From: JBEATZ01 sp041178545
GTDB lineage: Bacteria > Planctomycetota > UBA1135 > UBA2386
Direction of reading: 5' to 3'
DNA length: 6,977 bases
Assembly (NCBI GenBank): GCA_041178545.1
Contig: JBEGVB010000125.1
Coordinates: 1 to 6,977 of the forward strand
The translations under genes and the position numbers were made by a program. Positions 1 through 6,191 of the stretch are shown piece by piece (position 1 is the first letter of the stretch; each line of letters starts with the position of its first letter). The notes below the pieces were generated by a model. That model saw nothing but the letters and a program-made list of their open reading frames with translations, had not been told where the DNA came from and did not search any database.

Positions 1-84
1 CACTTGTAGGGACCTGCTGCGCAACCGCAACGGCGCGGAGAGCGACAGCGCCTCCCGGAACACCGCGAGCTGCCGGCCCGGCAC
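1..84 (-). CDS. possible 5' end of an unrecognised gene, cut by window edge
   Basis: The minus strand is open from 84 to the window edge in a frame whose third codon positions are nearly all G or C, matching the codon bias of the clear genes here. The peptide looks plausible for a protein (it contains VFREALSLSAPLRLRSRSL). GTG at 84 is the proposed start, with a weak AGG about 8 nt upstream; the frame is also open further upstream towards the end of the thioredoxin-like gene, so the start is uncertain. If real, it lies about 56 nt downstream of that gene on the same strand. No family is recognised. A plus-strand frame here shares the same GC-rich wobble positions but gives an Arg/Cys-rich, shadow-like peptide, so strand assignment is tentative. 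Confidence 0.28.
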   Translation of the reverse strand, partial: MPGRQLAVFREALSLSAPLRLRSRSLQV

Positions 85-110
85 GTGCCAGACCTGCAGC
101 TCGCATGCGT

Positions 111-129
111 GCCGCGCCCGGTGCGCGGC
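111..129 (-). terminator. GC hairpin just after the selenoprotein stop, possible terminator
   Basis: A perfect 7-bp inverted repeat (GCCGCGC / GCGCGGC) with a 5-nt loop begins 11 nt past the stop codon of the thioredoxin-like selenoprotein gene. There is no following U tract, so it is not a textbook intrinsic terminator. It could act as a 3' mRNA-stabilising hairpin or a weak or Rho-assisted terminator. In GC-rich DNA such repeats also occur by chance. Confidence 0.3.
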
Positions 130-140
130 GTGCCTCGGGG

Positions 141-1160
141 TCAGTTGCCCTTGGCCTGGTCCAGCAGCTTCTTCCAGCCGTCGCGGCGCTGGGGCGGCAT
201 GCGCTTGGCATCGGGAGAACCTTCGAGGGCCGCAAAGGCCTTCTCGGCGAGCTCGACGTCCTTGGCGTTGGCTGCGTGCTGCAGCGCCATGCTCCAGAAC
301 TGGAGCGTGCGCTGGCCCGTGGGGACCTTGCCGGCCTTGGCCATTGCAGCCACCTGGGCCATGGTCTCCTCCATGGCGGTCTTCTGTGCCGCAGCGTCGC
401 CGCGCGGGATCGGCCGCTGCAGGATCGCGCTGAACTCGCCGTCGACGATCTTGCCGGCCACGAGCGCCATGTCGGCCTCGCTGAGGCCCTTCACGGCATC
501 AGCGCGCTTCTGGATGTCGCCTGCGGCGATCATGTCCATGTTCAGCTCGGTCAGGAACAGCTGCTTGGCCTCGGCATCGGTGAGCTTGTCACCCTTTGCC
601 TTGAGCACCATCAGGTCCTTGGTGGCGGCCTGCGTCTCGACGAAGTTGGCAACCGTGCGCGCCGTGGGCTTGGTGAGGACGTTGCCGTCCGCGTCCATGA
701 AGCACAGCGTGGGGAAGCCGCGGAATCCCTTCTCCTGGAGCAGCTTCGGGTACGGCTCGTCATTCACCTGCGAGGTGTTGTGCAGGAACAGCACGACGGA
801 CTCGGCGAACTTGGGGAACTCGGGGTCGGAGAGCGAACTGCTCTCCAGGGCGTCGCAGGGCCCTCAACCCGCGTAGGAGCGCGTGAAGTAGGTGAAGATG
901 AGCTTCCCCTCCTTCTTCGCGGTCTCGCGCGCCTTGTCGAAGTCGAACATCCAGGGGGCCTTCTTGAAGACCTCCTTGGCGAGCTTCTCCTCGCGGAGCT
1001 TGATCAGTGCTTCCTGGCTCTTGCCCTGCGGGGCGCCGCCACCGGAGAGACGTGCCGCGCGCTGGGTCGCGGGCGCCGCCGGGGCGGGGTCCTGGCCGTT
1101 CTGAGCCGGGAGCAGCGACGCCAGGAGCGCGGCAACCGGAAGGATGCAGTTCATGTTCAT
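141..1160 (-). CDS. exported thioredoxin-like selenoprotein with UGPC redox motif (in-frame TGA at 864-866)
   Basis: Read through one in-frame TGA, this is a single 339-residue protein. The ATG at 1160 is chosen because GAGGA sits 5 nt upstream and a signal peptide follows directly (about residues 1-19, ending in LLPAQ). A Pro/Ala-rich linker (about 21-45) leads into a thioredoxin fold: helix with W/D...A..AKKEGK, strand LIFTYFT, then U99-G100-P101-C102, and the GFPT cis-proline loop near 148-151 followed by DADGN. The C-terminal part (about 165-339) is Ala/Lys-rich and predicted helical, perhaps TPR-like. TGA replaces exactly the first, attacking Cys of a CxxC motif, and the frame and homology-like pattern continue without a break on both sides. 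In known families such a protein is a thiol-disulfide oxidoreductase of the periplasm or cell surface; its substrate is unknown. No selA, selB, selD or tRNA-Sec gene lies in the window, so they must be elsewhere for decoding. The alternative is a disrupted gene or a sequencing error; the motif position and the hairpin downstream argue against both. Confidence 0.87.
828..846 (-). promoter_or_regulatory. bacterial SECIS-like hairpin downstream of the Sec codon
   Basis: In the minus-strand mRNA, GGAGAGC pairs perfectly with GCTCTCC (7 bp) around a 5-nt loop AGUUC; a U-G wobble at 847/827 can extend the stem. Twenty-four nucleotides lie between the UGA and the loop, and the loop has G as its second base followed by U. 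Known bacterial SECIS elements are small hairpins inside the coding region, with the apical loop roughly 16-37 nt after the UGA and a G (often GU) near the start of the loop, bound by SelB. The fit is good, although no bulged U like that in E. coli fdhF is visible. The hairpin lies within the coding sequence for residues 106-112. Confidence 0.75.
864..866 (-). other. selenocysteine codon (UGA, residue 99)
   Basis: The TGA falls in frame at residue 99 and is followed by GGG CCC TGC, giving U-G-P-C. The neighbouring genes ending at 2306, 2328 and 6191, and this gene itself at 141, all terminate with TGA. UGA is therefore a normal stop in this organism, and decoding as Sec would be specific to this site. 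Confidence 0.85.
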
Positions 1161-1257
1161 GGGATTCCTCGGGAAGCGGAGGATCATCCACGCGGGCGGC
1201 AGAATCACCAGCCCGTGCTGGCTTGGCGCGGCGACACGGTTGCGACATCATTGCGTC
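1161..1257. promoter_or_regulatory. divergent intergenic region with candidate promoter and operator-like repeat
   Basis: These 97 bases separate the selenoprotein gene (minus) from the membrane-protein pair (plus) and must hold both promoters. On the plus strand, TTGGCG (1223-1228), a 17-nt spacer and CATCAT (1246-1251) weakly resemble sigma-70 boxes (3/6 and 4/6 matches). Transcription would then begin at about the GTG at 1258, giving a leaderless mRNA. A perfect inverted repeat CCAGC-N4-GCTGG at 1208-1221 lies centrally and could be an operator or chance. No convincing boxes were found for the minus strand. Confidence 0.25.
1166..1170 (-). promoter_or_regulatory. Shine-Dalgarno site deciding the selenoprotein start
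   Basis: The minus strand reads GAGGA, then five bases, then ATG at 1160. This favours 1160 over the in-frame ATGs further upstream (at 1208 and 1187) and places the signal peptide at the very N terminus. A second ATG two codons in (1154) is less well spaced. Confidence 0.7.
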
Positions 1258-1752
1258 GTGGACTCCACGCCCTACGTACTTGCGCGCATCGGCCTCGTGT
1301 GCCTGTGGGCCTGGGCCGCATGGGCCTGTGCGCGCCGCGCCGGCGACTGGAGGGCATTCTGGCGCGGTGCCGCGGTGGCAGCTGTCCTCTTTGCCAGCAT
1401 GCGCGCGCTGCGGTGGAACTACCTGCTGCTGGATGCCGCCCGTTCCGGGCTGCGCGCCCTGGGTGCCTACGACGAACGCATCTGGTTCAAGGTCGCCCTC
1501 GCCGTGCTGCTCACGGTCACGCTGCTCTGGGCCCTCCACGCCGCGGGCCGGCTCTGGCGCAGCAAGGCAGCCATGGCCTGTTTCCTCGCGCTGCTGCTGC
1601 AGGGCACGTTGCTCGCCTGTGAGACGCTGTCCCTCGACGACGCCTTGCCGCGCGTGCTCGTGACCCAGCCCGGACGCTACCTGTACGAGGGCACCATGGT
1701 GCTGGTCGCGATCCTCGCGGCGCGCAGGCCTGCCGCAAGGTGCGACGCGTGA
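1258..1752 (+). CDS. small multi-pass membrane protein of unknown function
   Basis: The protein is 164 residues from GTG at 1258. Earlier in-frame ATGs (from 1144) would overlap the start of the divergent selenoprotein gene and add a non-hydrophobic, atypical N terminus, so they are rejected. Four to five hydrophobic segments are visible, at about residues 8-25, 36-50, 78-95, 104-121 and 143-155, with a conserved-looking cytosolic or periplasmic loop between the second and third (LLLDAARSGLRALGAYDER). There is no Shine-Dalgarno sequence before the start, which would fit leaderless translation. It overlaps the next gene by 4 nt (GTGA), so the two are probably translationally coupled. Topology resembles its neighbour, suggesting an ancient tandem duplication. 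The GAYDER loop faintly recalls the GWYxxR loop of a widespread family of small uncharacterised bacterial membrane proteins; that link is from memory and weak. No enzymatic motif is seen. Confidence 0.72.
   Translation: MDSTPYVLARIGLVCLWAWAAWACARRAGDWRAFWRGAAVAAVLFASMRALRWNYLLLDAARSGLRALGAYDERIWFKVALAVLLTVTLLWALHAAGRLWRSKAAMACFLALLLQGTLLACETLSLDDALPRVLVTQPGRYLYEGTMVLVAILAARRPAARCDA
1737..1740 (+). promoter_or_regulatory. Shine-Dalgarno-like AAGG setting the start at 1749
   Basis: AAGG lies 8 nt before the GTG at 1749. That GTG also forms the GTGA overlap with the upstream stop codon. Both favour 1749 over the in-frame GTG at 1740, which would place the Shine-Dalgarno bases inside or against the start codon. 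Confidence 0.45.
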
Positions 1753-2306
1753 ACGCCACCGTGCTGCGTGCTGCCGAGGACCCGTTCTGGGTCGATGCCG
1801 TGTCCGCCCTGTTGTGGCTCGCCACCGCGATCCTCGCGGTGCACGTGGTGCGTGCGCACCCGCGCGGCGCGCGCGCCGCATGGGTGCTCGTGTGCGGGTT
1901 CGGCATCCTCGTGGTGCTCGACAAGGCCTTCGACCTCCAGCTGTGGGCGCTCGACTTCGCCAAGGTCGTGCGCGACATGTTGTTCAGCGACCCCCAGGTC
2001 CAGCAGTCGCTCGAGTTCGACCTGCGTGAGCACAGGAGTGAGCTCAAGGCGGCCGTGCTGGTTGCTGCCACCGTGGTCGGGCTCGGCTCCGTTGTCTGGC
2101 TCGTCCGCACGGACCGCGGCATGGACCGCAACCGCGTGCTCGCGCTGCTTGGCGTGCTTGGAGTGATCGGCTACGTGGGCCTGCGCATGGTGCCCGGGGT
2201 CGAGGAGCGCGTCAGCCAGCTCGTTGGCTGGGCGATCGAGTTCGCCTGCTGGTCCTGCGTCACGCTCGGGCTCGCCCTCGGGTTGCGCAAGGCACGCAAG
2301 CAGTGA
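1749..2306 (+). CDS. multi-pass membrane protein of unknown function, coupled to the gene upstream
   Basis: The protein is 185 residues from GTG at 1749. Five hydrophobic segments are visible, at about 15-34, 43-57, 100-119, 129-147 and 158-178, with a charged loop (about 65-99) between the second and third and a basic tail (RKARKQ). The second segment ends in VLDKAFDLQLW. This resembles the NKQLDLQ-type motif I recall from a family of small uncharacterised bacterial membrane proteins, a tentative link that a profile search would settle. Segment spacing parallels the 1258-1752 product, so the two may be paralogues that form a membrane complex; this is inference. The gene ends 21 nt before the convergent LamG gene. 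No catalytic, transport or redox motif was recognised. Confidence 0.8.
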   Translation: MNATVLRAAEDPFWVDAVSALLWLATAILAVHVVRAHPRGARAAWVLVCGFGILVVLDKAFDLQLWALDFAKVVRDMLFSDPQVQQSLEFDLREHRSELKAAVLVAATVVGLGSVVWLVRTDRGMDRNRVLALLGVLGVIGYVGLRMVPGVEERVSQLVGWAIEFACWSCVTLGLALGLRKARKQ

Positions 2307-2323
2307 GGCGCAGCGCTCGCGCC
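2307..2323. terminator. short hairpin between convergent genes, possible bidirectional terminator
   Basis: Between the stops of the membrane-protein gene and the LamG gene, GGCGC pairs with GCGCC (5 bp) around a 7-nt loop, reading alike on both strands. Its position between converging stops suits a shared terminator. However, the stem is short, there is no T tract, and such repeats are common at this GC content. Confidence 0.25.
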
Positions 2324-2327
2324 GCTC

Positions 2328-3482
2328 TCACTGCACCGAGAACACGATGCCGTTGCTGGCGCTGTAGCCCTGCGGGCCGCACTGCGCGTCGACGAAGCCG
2401 AACTGGAAGATCAGGCTCGTGCCCAGGAGCGTCGGCTGGTTGGGGATCGGCAGGTTGAAGGCTGCGTTGCCCAGCACCGAGGTGGGCGGGATGAGCGTGG
2501 TCTGCGCCAGCACGGTGGCCGGGTTGAAGGCGAGGCTCACGCCCTGGAAGGTCGGCTGGCCCGGCACCGCGCCCTGGCCGGCTGCGACAACGAGGCCGAG
2601 CGGCGAACTGGTCGGGCGCGGGCCGCGCGTGGCCCACACCGTGAACGCCGAGTTGCCCACCGTCGGCAACGAGCCGAGCTGCGCATCGATGGTGCGCGCG
2701 CACGTGGTGGTGCTCTGTCCGACGTTGAAGGCGAGCGGGGTCACCGGCACGAGGCCGGGCGCGCCTGCGCTGAACGCGTAGGGGCCGGTTGCATTGGCCA
2801 CGAGGCCGCGGCTGCTGTCGACCACGATGCCATCGAGGTTGAAGGTGAGCACCTTGCCCGGCATCGAGCTCAGCTGCTGGTTCATGGCCGCCATGATCTC
2901 GCCGCCGCTGCGCGCCATGGGCCAGATGCGCAGCTCGTCGATCTGCCCGTTCCACGTCTCGTTGCCTGCGACACTCACGTCGCCGTTGCCGATGCGCAGC
3001 ACGCCGCCGAGGTTCTGGACCTCGCTGAGCGTGGTCGTTCGCGTGGCCACCTGCACGCCGTTCTTGAAGATCCGCATGGTGGTGCCGTCGAAGGTCCCTG
3101 CCATGTGCGTCCAGGTCAGCAGCTCGCCCGGCTGGAACGCCCAGCTCAGCACCGCGAGGCCGCTGGTCGCGGTACGGACGCTGAACTCGAAGCTGCGGTT
3201 GGAGAAGTTGGACGCGCCGACGCGGAACAGCCAGCTCTCGCCGTTGGGAGTGATGTTCTGCCGCGCCACCGTCGGCCAGTAGAAGATGCCGCCCGTGGGC
3301 ACCGTGGTCTCGTCGTAGGTGACCCAGGCCTCGACGGTGAGGCCGGTGGGCGGGACGAGCAGCGGGTCGAACGGCACGTCGATGATGGGACTGGCGCCAG
3401 TCGAGGTCTGCAGCGCCTGGTTCTGGGCACTGAGCGCTGCGATGGAAGCGAGGGAGGCGAGGGCTAGGTGGGTGATGCGCAT
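2328..3482 (-). CDS. secreted LamG-domain protein with planctomycete-type C-terminal beta domain
   Basis: The protein is 384 residues. The start at 3482 is set by GGAG 6 nt upstream and an immediate signal peptide (MRITHLALASLASIAALSAQ, 1-20). Residues about 33-200 form a LamG/concanavalin A-like beta sandwich of the Laminin_G_3 type: LTVEAWV near 48-54, TWTHMAGTFDGTTMRIFKNG near 123-142, and the closing strand WNGQIDELRIWP near 177-188. Such domains bind glycans or proteins or serve as surface modules; the ligand here cannot be read from sequence. Residues about 245-384 form a second domain with two Cys (261 and 368), a central G-N-S-A-F / G-N-A-A-F pair and the ending S-N-G-I-V-F. I recall similar C-terminal segments on many exported proteins of some Planctomycetes; sorting or surface attachment is a guess. 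No catalytic glycosidase motif is visible. It stands alone, divergent from the DUF1549/DUF1553 gene. Confidence 0.9.
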   Translation of the reverse strand: MRITHLALASLASIAALSAQNQALQTSTGASPIIDVPFDPLLVPPTGLTVEAWVTYDETTVPTGGIFYWPTVARQNITPNGESWLFRVGASNFSNRSFEFSVRTATSGLAVLSWAFQPGELLTWTHMAGTFDGTTMRIFKNGVQVATRTTTLSEVQNLGGVLRIGNGDVSVAGNETWNGQIDELRIWPMARSGGEIMAAMNQQLSSMPGKVLTFNLDGIVVDSSRGLVANATGPYAFSAGAPGLVPVTPLAFNVGQSTTTCARTIDAQLGSLPTVGNSAFTVWATRGPRPTSSPLGLVVAAGQGAVPGQPTFQGVSLAFNPATVLAQTTLIPPTSVLGNAAFNLPIPNQPTLLGTSLIFQFGFVDAQCGPQGYSASNGIVFSVQ

Positions 3483-3581
3483 GGTGGTCTCCGCGCACAT
3501 GGTGCGGCACGCGCGCGATCCGCGCCAGACGCCCGCAGCACGGGATTGCCGCGGACGCCCGAGCCGGTACCGTGCGTCGCC
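3483..3581. promoter_or_regulatory. divergent intergenic region between LamG and DUF1549/DUF1553 genes
   Basis: These 99 bases contain the LamG ribosome-binding site (GGAG on the minus strand, 3489-3492) and must hold promoters for both directions. On the plus strand, TTGCCG (3546-3551), 16 bases and TACCGT (3568-3573) form a weak sigma-70-like pair. It would start transcription close to the ATG at 3582, which has no Shine-Dalgarno sequence. No clear promoter was seen for the minus strand. Confidence 0.2.
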
Positions 3582-6191
3582 ATGCTGGCCCGCATCGCAT
3601 GCATCGGGACGCTTGCCGCGTTCGTCGTCGCGCAGCAGCAGGACCATGCCGCTGCAGCGAAAGCAGGTGCCATGGCCACCAAGGCCAGGACCCACTGGGC
3701 GTTCCGGCCGGTGGGGACCCCCGTGGTGCCCCCGGTGCGCAGGGCCGACTGGGTGCGCGACCCGCTGGACGCCTTCGTGCTCGCGCGGCTCGAGGCCGAG
3801 GGACTTGCGCCTGCTCCCGAGGCCGACCGCGCCACCTGGCTGCGCCGCGTTTCCCTCGACCTGTGCGGAGTGCCGCCCACGGTGGCCGAACTCGATGCCT
3901 TTGTCGCCGATGCCGCGCCAGACGCGCACGCACGCGTGGTCGAGCGGTTGTTGCACTCGCCACGGTACGCCGAGCGTTGGGCCCAGCTCTGGCTCGACCT
4001 CGCCCGCCATGCCGACACGCAGGGCTACGAGAAGGACCCGCGCCGCAGCATCTGGCGCTGGCGCGACTGGCTCATCGAGGCGATCGCGGACGACCTGCCG
4101 TTCGACCAGTTCACCGCGCAGGTGCTCGCCGGCGACCTGTTGCCGTCGGCCACGCTGCAGCAGCAGCTCGCCACCGCGTTCCACCGCAACACGATGAACA
4201 ACGACGAGGGCGGCACCGACGACGAGGAGTTCCGCAGTGCTGCCGTGGTCGACCGCACCAACACGACGATGCAGGTTTGGATGGGCCTGACCGCGTCCTG
4301 TGCGCAGTGCCACGACCACAAGCACGACCCGCTCACGCACAAGGAGTACTTCCAGCTGTACGCGTTCTTCGACCAGACGCAGGACGCGGACCGCCCCGAC
4401 GAACAGCCGCTGCTGCGCGTGCCCACCGATGCCCAGCTGGCGGAGGCGGCACGCGTGCGCACGGCGCTGGCCAGTGCCCGCGCAGGTCTCGCGGTCGATG
4501 CCACGCGGGCCGCCGCCTGGCACGCAGCGCAGCGCGCCCGGTTGGTGGCCTTCGACGAGGCGCAGGTTGCCAGTGGGCCGTGGAGCGCCACGGCGCCGCG
4601 CACCTGCGGGTCCGAGCGCGCCGCGTGGGACGCGAAGGAGCCGCCAGCCGAGTCCGAGTGGCAGTCTTTCGAGCTCGCGGACGGCACGGTTGCCGACTGG
4701 ACGGGCGACGGCAGCGTGCGCTGGTTCCGTCGGGTGGTGCGTGTGCAGCAGCCCGTGCGCGCAGTCCTCGCCTTCGGCAGCGACGACTCCATGGTCGCCT
4801 GGTGCAACGGCACGCAGGTGGTCTCACGGCGAGCGAACCGCGGCGCCGCGCCGCGGCAGGAACTGGTCGAGGTCGACCTGCAAGCCGGCGACAACGAGGT
4901 GCTCGCCAAGGTGGTCAACGGCAACGGCAGGGCGGGTTTCGTGTTCGAGCTGCTGCCCGCGACCCTGCCTGCCGACGTCCTCGCGTTGGTGCGCGCGGAG
5001 CAGCCTGCTGCCGGAGCCCTCGGCGCCGCTTGGCTGGCCCATGCCGAGGAACTCGCGCCGGTGCGCGCCGAGGTGGAGCGGTTCGAGCGGCAGTTGGCCG
5101 CGCTGGAGGGGCCCACCGTGCCGGTGCTGCGCGAGCTGCCAGCCGACAGGCAGCGCACCACCCGCATCCACGAACGCGGCAACTTCCTCACGCCTGGCGA
5201 GGTGGTGACTCCTGCCACCCCTGCATGGCTGCCGCCGATGCCCGCCGACGCCCCGAGGAACCGCCTCGGCCTCGCACGCTGGCTCACCGCCCCCGACAAC
5301 CCGCTCACCGCGCGCGTGCACGTGAACCGGCTGTGGGAACAGCTGTTCGGTCGCGGTCTCGTGCCCACCGTCGAGGACTTCGGCACCCAGGGCGACGCGC
5401 CCAGCCACCCCGACTTGCTCGACCACCTGGCTGCGCGCTTCCGCGACGGCGGCTGGTCGACGCGCGAGCTGCTGCGAGCCATCGTACTGTCCGCGACCTA
5501 CCGGCAGTCCGCGGTCGGCAGCGTCGAGGCCGTCGCGCGCGACCCCTTGAACGTGCTGCTCGTCCGCGGCCCCTCGCACCGGTTGTCTGCCGAGACGTTG
5601 CGCGACCAGGCGCTGTTCGTCAGCGGCCTGCTGGTGGAGAAGGTGGGCGGGCCCGGCGTCATGCCGCCGCAGCCGGAGGGCGTGTGGCAGCAGATCTACA
5701 GCTCGGACCGCTGGGTCGACGCAACCGACGGCGAACGCCACCGCCGCAGCCTCTACACCTTCTGGCGCCGCACCAGCCCGCACCCGGCGATGCTCGCCTT
5801 CGACGCGCCCAGCCGCGAGGTGTGCTCGATCCGCCGCATCCGCACCAACACGCCGTTGCAGGCGCTCGTCACCTGGAACGACACCCAGTTCACCGAGGCC
5901 GCGCGCGCCCTCGCGGCGCGGGTGCTGCGCGAGCACCAGGGCAGCGATGCGGACCGCGTCGCCCACCTCGTGCGTACGGCGTTGGGCCGCAGCGTGCAGC
6001 CGCGCGAGGCCGAACGACTGCTGCAGTACCTTGCCGACGAACGCCAGCGCCTCGGGACCGACGAGGCCGCGGCTGCCGCGCTCGCGCGCAGCCCGGTCGC
6101 CTCGGTGCCCTCGGTCGGTGCCGAAGACGCTGCCTGGGTGCTCGTGGCCCACGTCGTCCTCAACCTCGACGAGTTCGTGACCAAGCCATGA
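3582..6191 (+). CDS. exported DUF1549/DUF1553 (PSCyt2/PSD1) protein with heme-type CxxCH
   Basis: The protein is 869 residues. ATG at 3582 is chosen because a signal peptide follows (1-18, IACIGTLAAFVVAQ); the open frame from 3468 adds only Arg/Ala-rich residues overlapping the divergent gene. HWAFRP at 38-43 begins the region typical of this family. DUF1549 spans about 50-260 and ends with C240-A-Q-C243-H244-DHKHDP, a c-type heme attachment motif. Residues about 340-470 hold a beta-rich insertion (GDGSVRWFRR, FGSDDSMVAWCNG, AGDNEVLAKVVNG), like a galactose-binding or PA14-type jelly roll. A charged helical stretch and GNFLTPGE-VTP follow, then DUF1553 from about 560 (NRLGLARWL, ARVHVNRLWEQLFGRGLV) to about 835 (NTPLQALVTWND). 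The N-terminal PSCyt1 cytochrome module found in many relatives is absent. The stop overlaps the next start (ATGA). Function is not established for the family; an envelope electron-transfer or polymer-related role is inferred from the heme motif and export. Confidence 0.95.
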   Translation: MLARIACIGTLAAFVVAQQQDHAAAAKAGAMATKARTHWAFRPVGTPVVPPVRRADWVRDPLDAFVLARLEAEGLAPAPEADRATWLRRVSLDLCGVPPTVAELDAFVADAAPDAHARVVERLLHSPRYAERWAQLWLDLARHADTQGYEKDPRRSIWRWRDWLIEAIADDLPFDQFTAQVLAGDLLPSATLQQQLATAFHRNTMNNDEGGTDDEEFRSAAVVDRTNTTMQVWMGLTASCAQCHDHKHDPLTHKEYFQLYAFFDQTQDADRPDEQPLLRVPTDAQLAEAARVRTALASARAGLAVDATRAAAWHAAQRARLVAFDEAQVASGPWSATAPRTCGSERAAWDAKEPPAESEWQSFELADGTVADWTGDGSVRWFRRVVRVQQPVRAVLAFGSDDSMVAWCNGTQVVSRRANRGAAPRQELVEVDLQAGDNEVLAKVVNGNGRAGFVFELLPATLPADVLALVRAEQPAAGALGAAWLAHAEELAPVRAEVERFERQLAALEGPTVPVLRELPADRQRTTRIHERGNFLTPGEVVTPATPAWLPPMPADAPRNRLGLARWLTAPDNPLTARVHVNRLWEQLFGRGLVPTVEDFGTQGDAPSHPDLLDHLAARFRDGGWSTRELLRAIVLSATYRQSAVGSVEAVARDPLNVLLVRGPSHRLSAETLRDQALFVSGLLVEKVGGPGVMPPQPEGVWQQIYSSDRWVDATDGERHRRSLYTFWRRTSPHPAMLAFDAPSREVCSIRRIRTNTPLQALVTWNDTQFTEAARALAARVLREHQGSDADRVAHLVRTALGRSVQPREAERLLQYLADERQRLGTDEAAAAALARSPVASVPSVGAEDAAWVLVAHVVLNLDEFVTKP

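Noticed and set aside
864..866. Interpretation of the TGA as a pseudogene-making nonsense mutation or a variant genetic code
   Set aside because: A random stop is unlikely to hit precisely the catalytic Cys position with a SECIS-like hairpin behind it and no other damage in the frame. A variant code is excluded because TGA ends several other genes here. Sequencing error remains possible and is listed as a test.
1208..1221. Inverted repeat CCAGC-N4-GCTGG as a defined operator
   Set aside because: A 5-bp repeat is short for this base composition and matches no regulator site I know, so it is mentioned only within the intergenic entry.
1144..1257. Upstream ATG starts for the first membrane protein
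   Set aside because: They would overlap the divergent selenoprotein start and its ribosome-binding site, and add about 38 residues unlike the rest of the protein.
105..1622. Long plus-strand open frame (505 codons) across the selenoprotein gene
   Set aside because: It runs antisense to the thioredoxin-like gene and then overlaps the membrane-protein gene out of frame. The product is Arg/Gly/Leu-rich with no recognisable domain, as expected of a shadow frame in GC-rich DNA.
760..1881. Minus-strand open frame of 373 codons
   Set aside because: Low-complexity Arg/Ala/Pro-rich product that overlaps two better-supported genes on opposite strands. It has no signal or domain.
2260..3963. Minus-strand open frame of 567 codons overlapping the LamG gene
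   Set aside because: It is a frame-shifted shadow of the LamG reading frame, with an Arg/His-rich product. The LamG frame has a signal peptide, ribosome-binding site and clear domain.
3483..4523. N-terminal extension of the LamG frame upstream of 3482
   Set aside because: The extension lies antisense to the DUF1549/DUF1553 gene. The signal peptide and GGAG site both point to the ATG at 3482.
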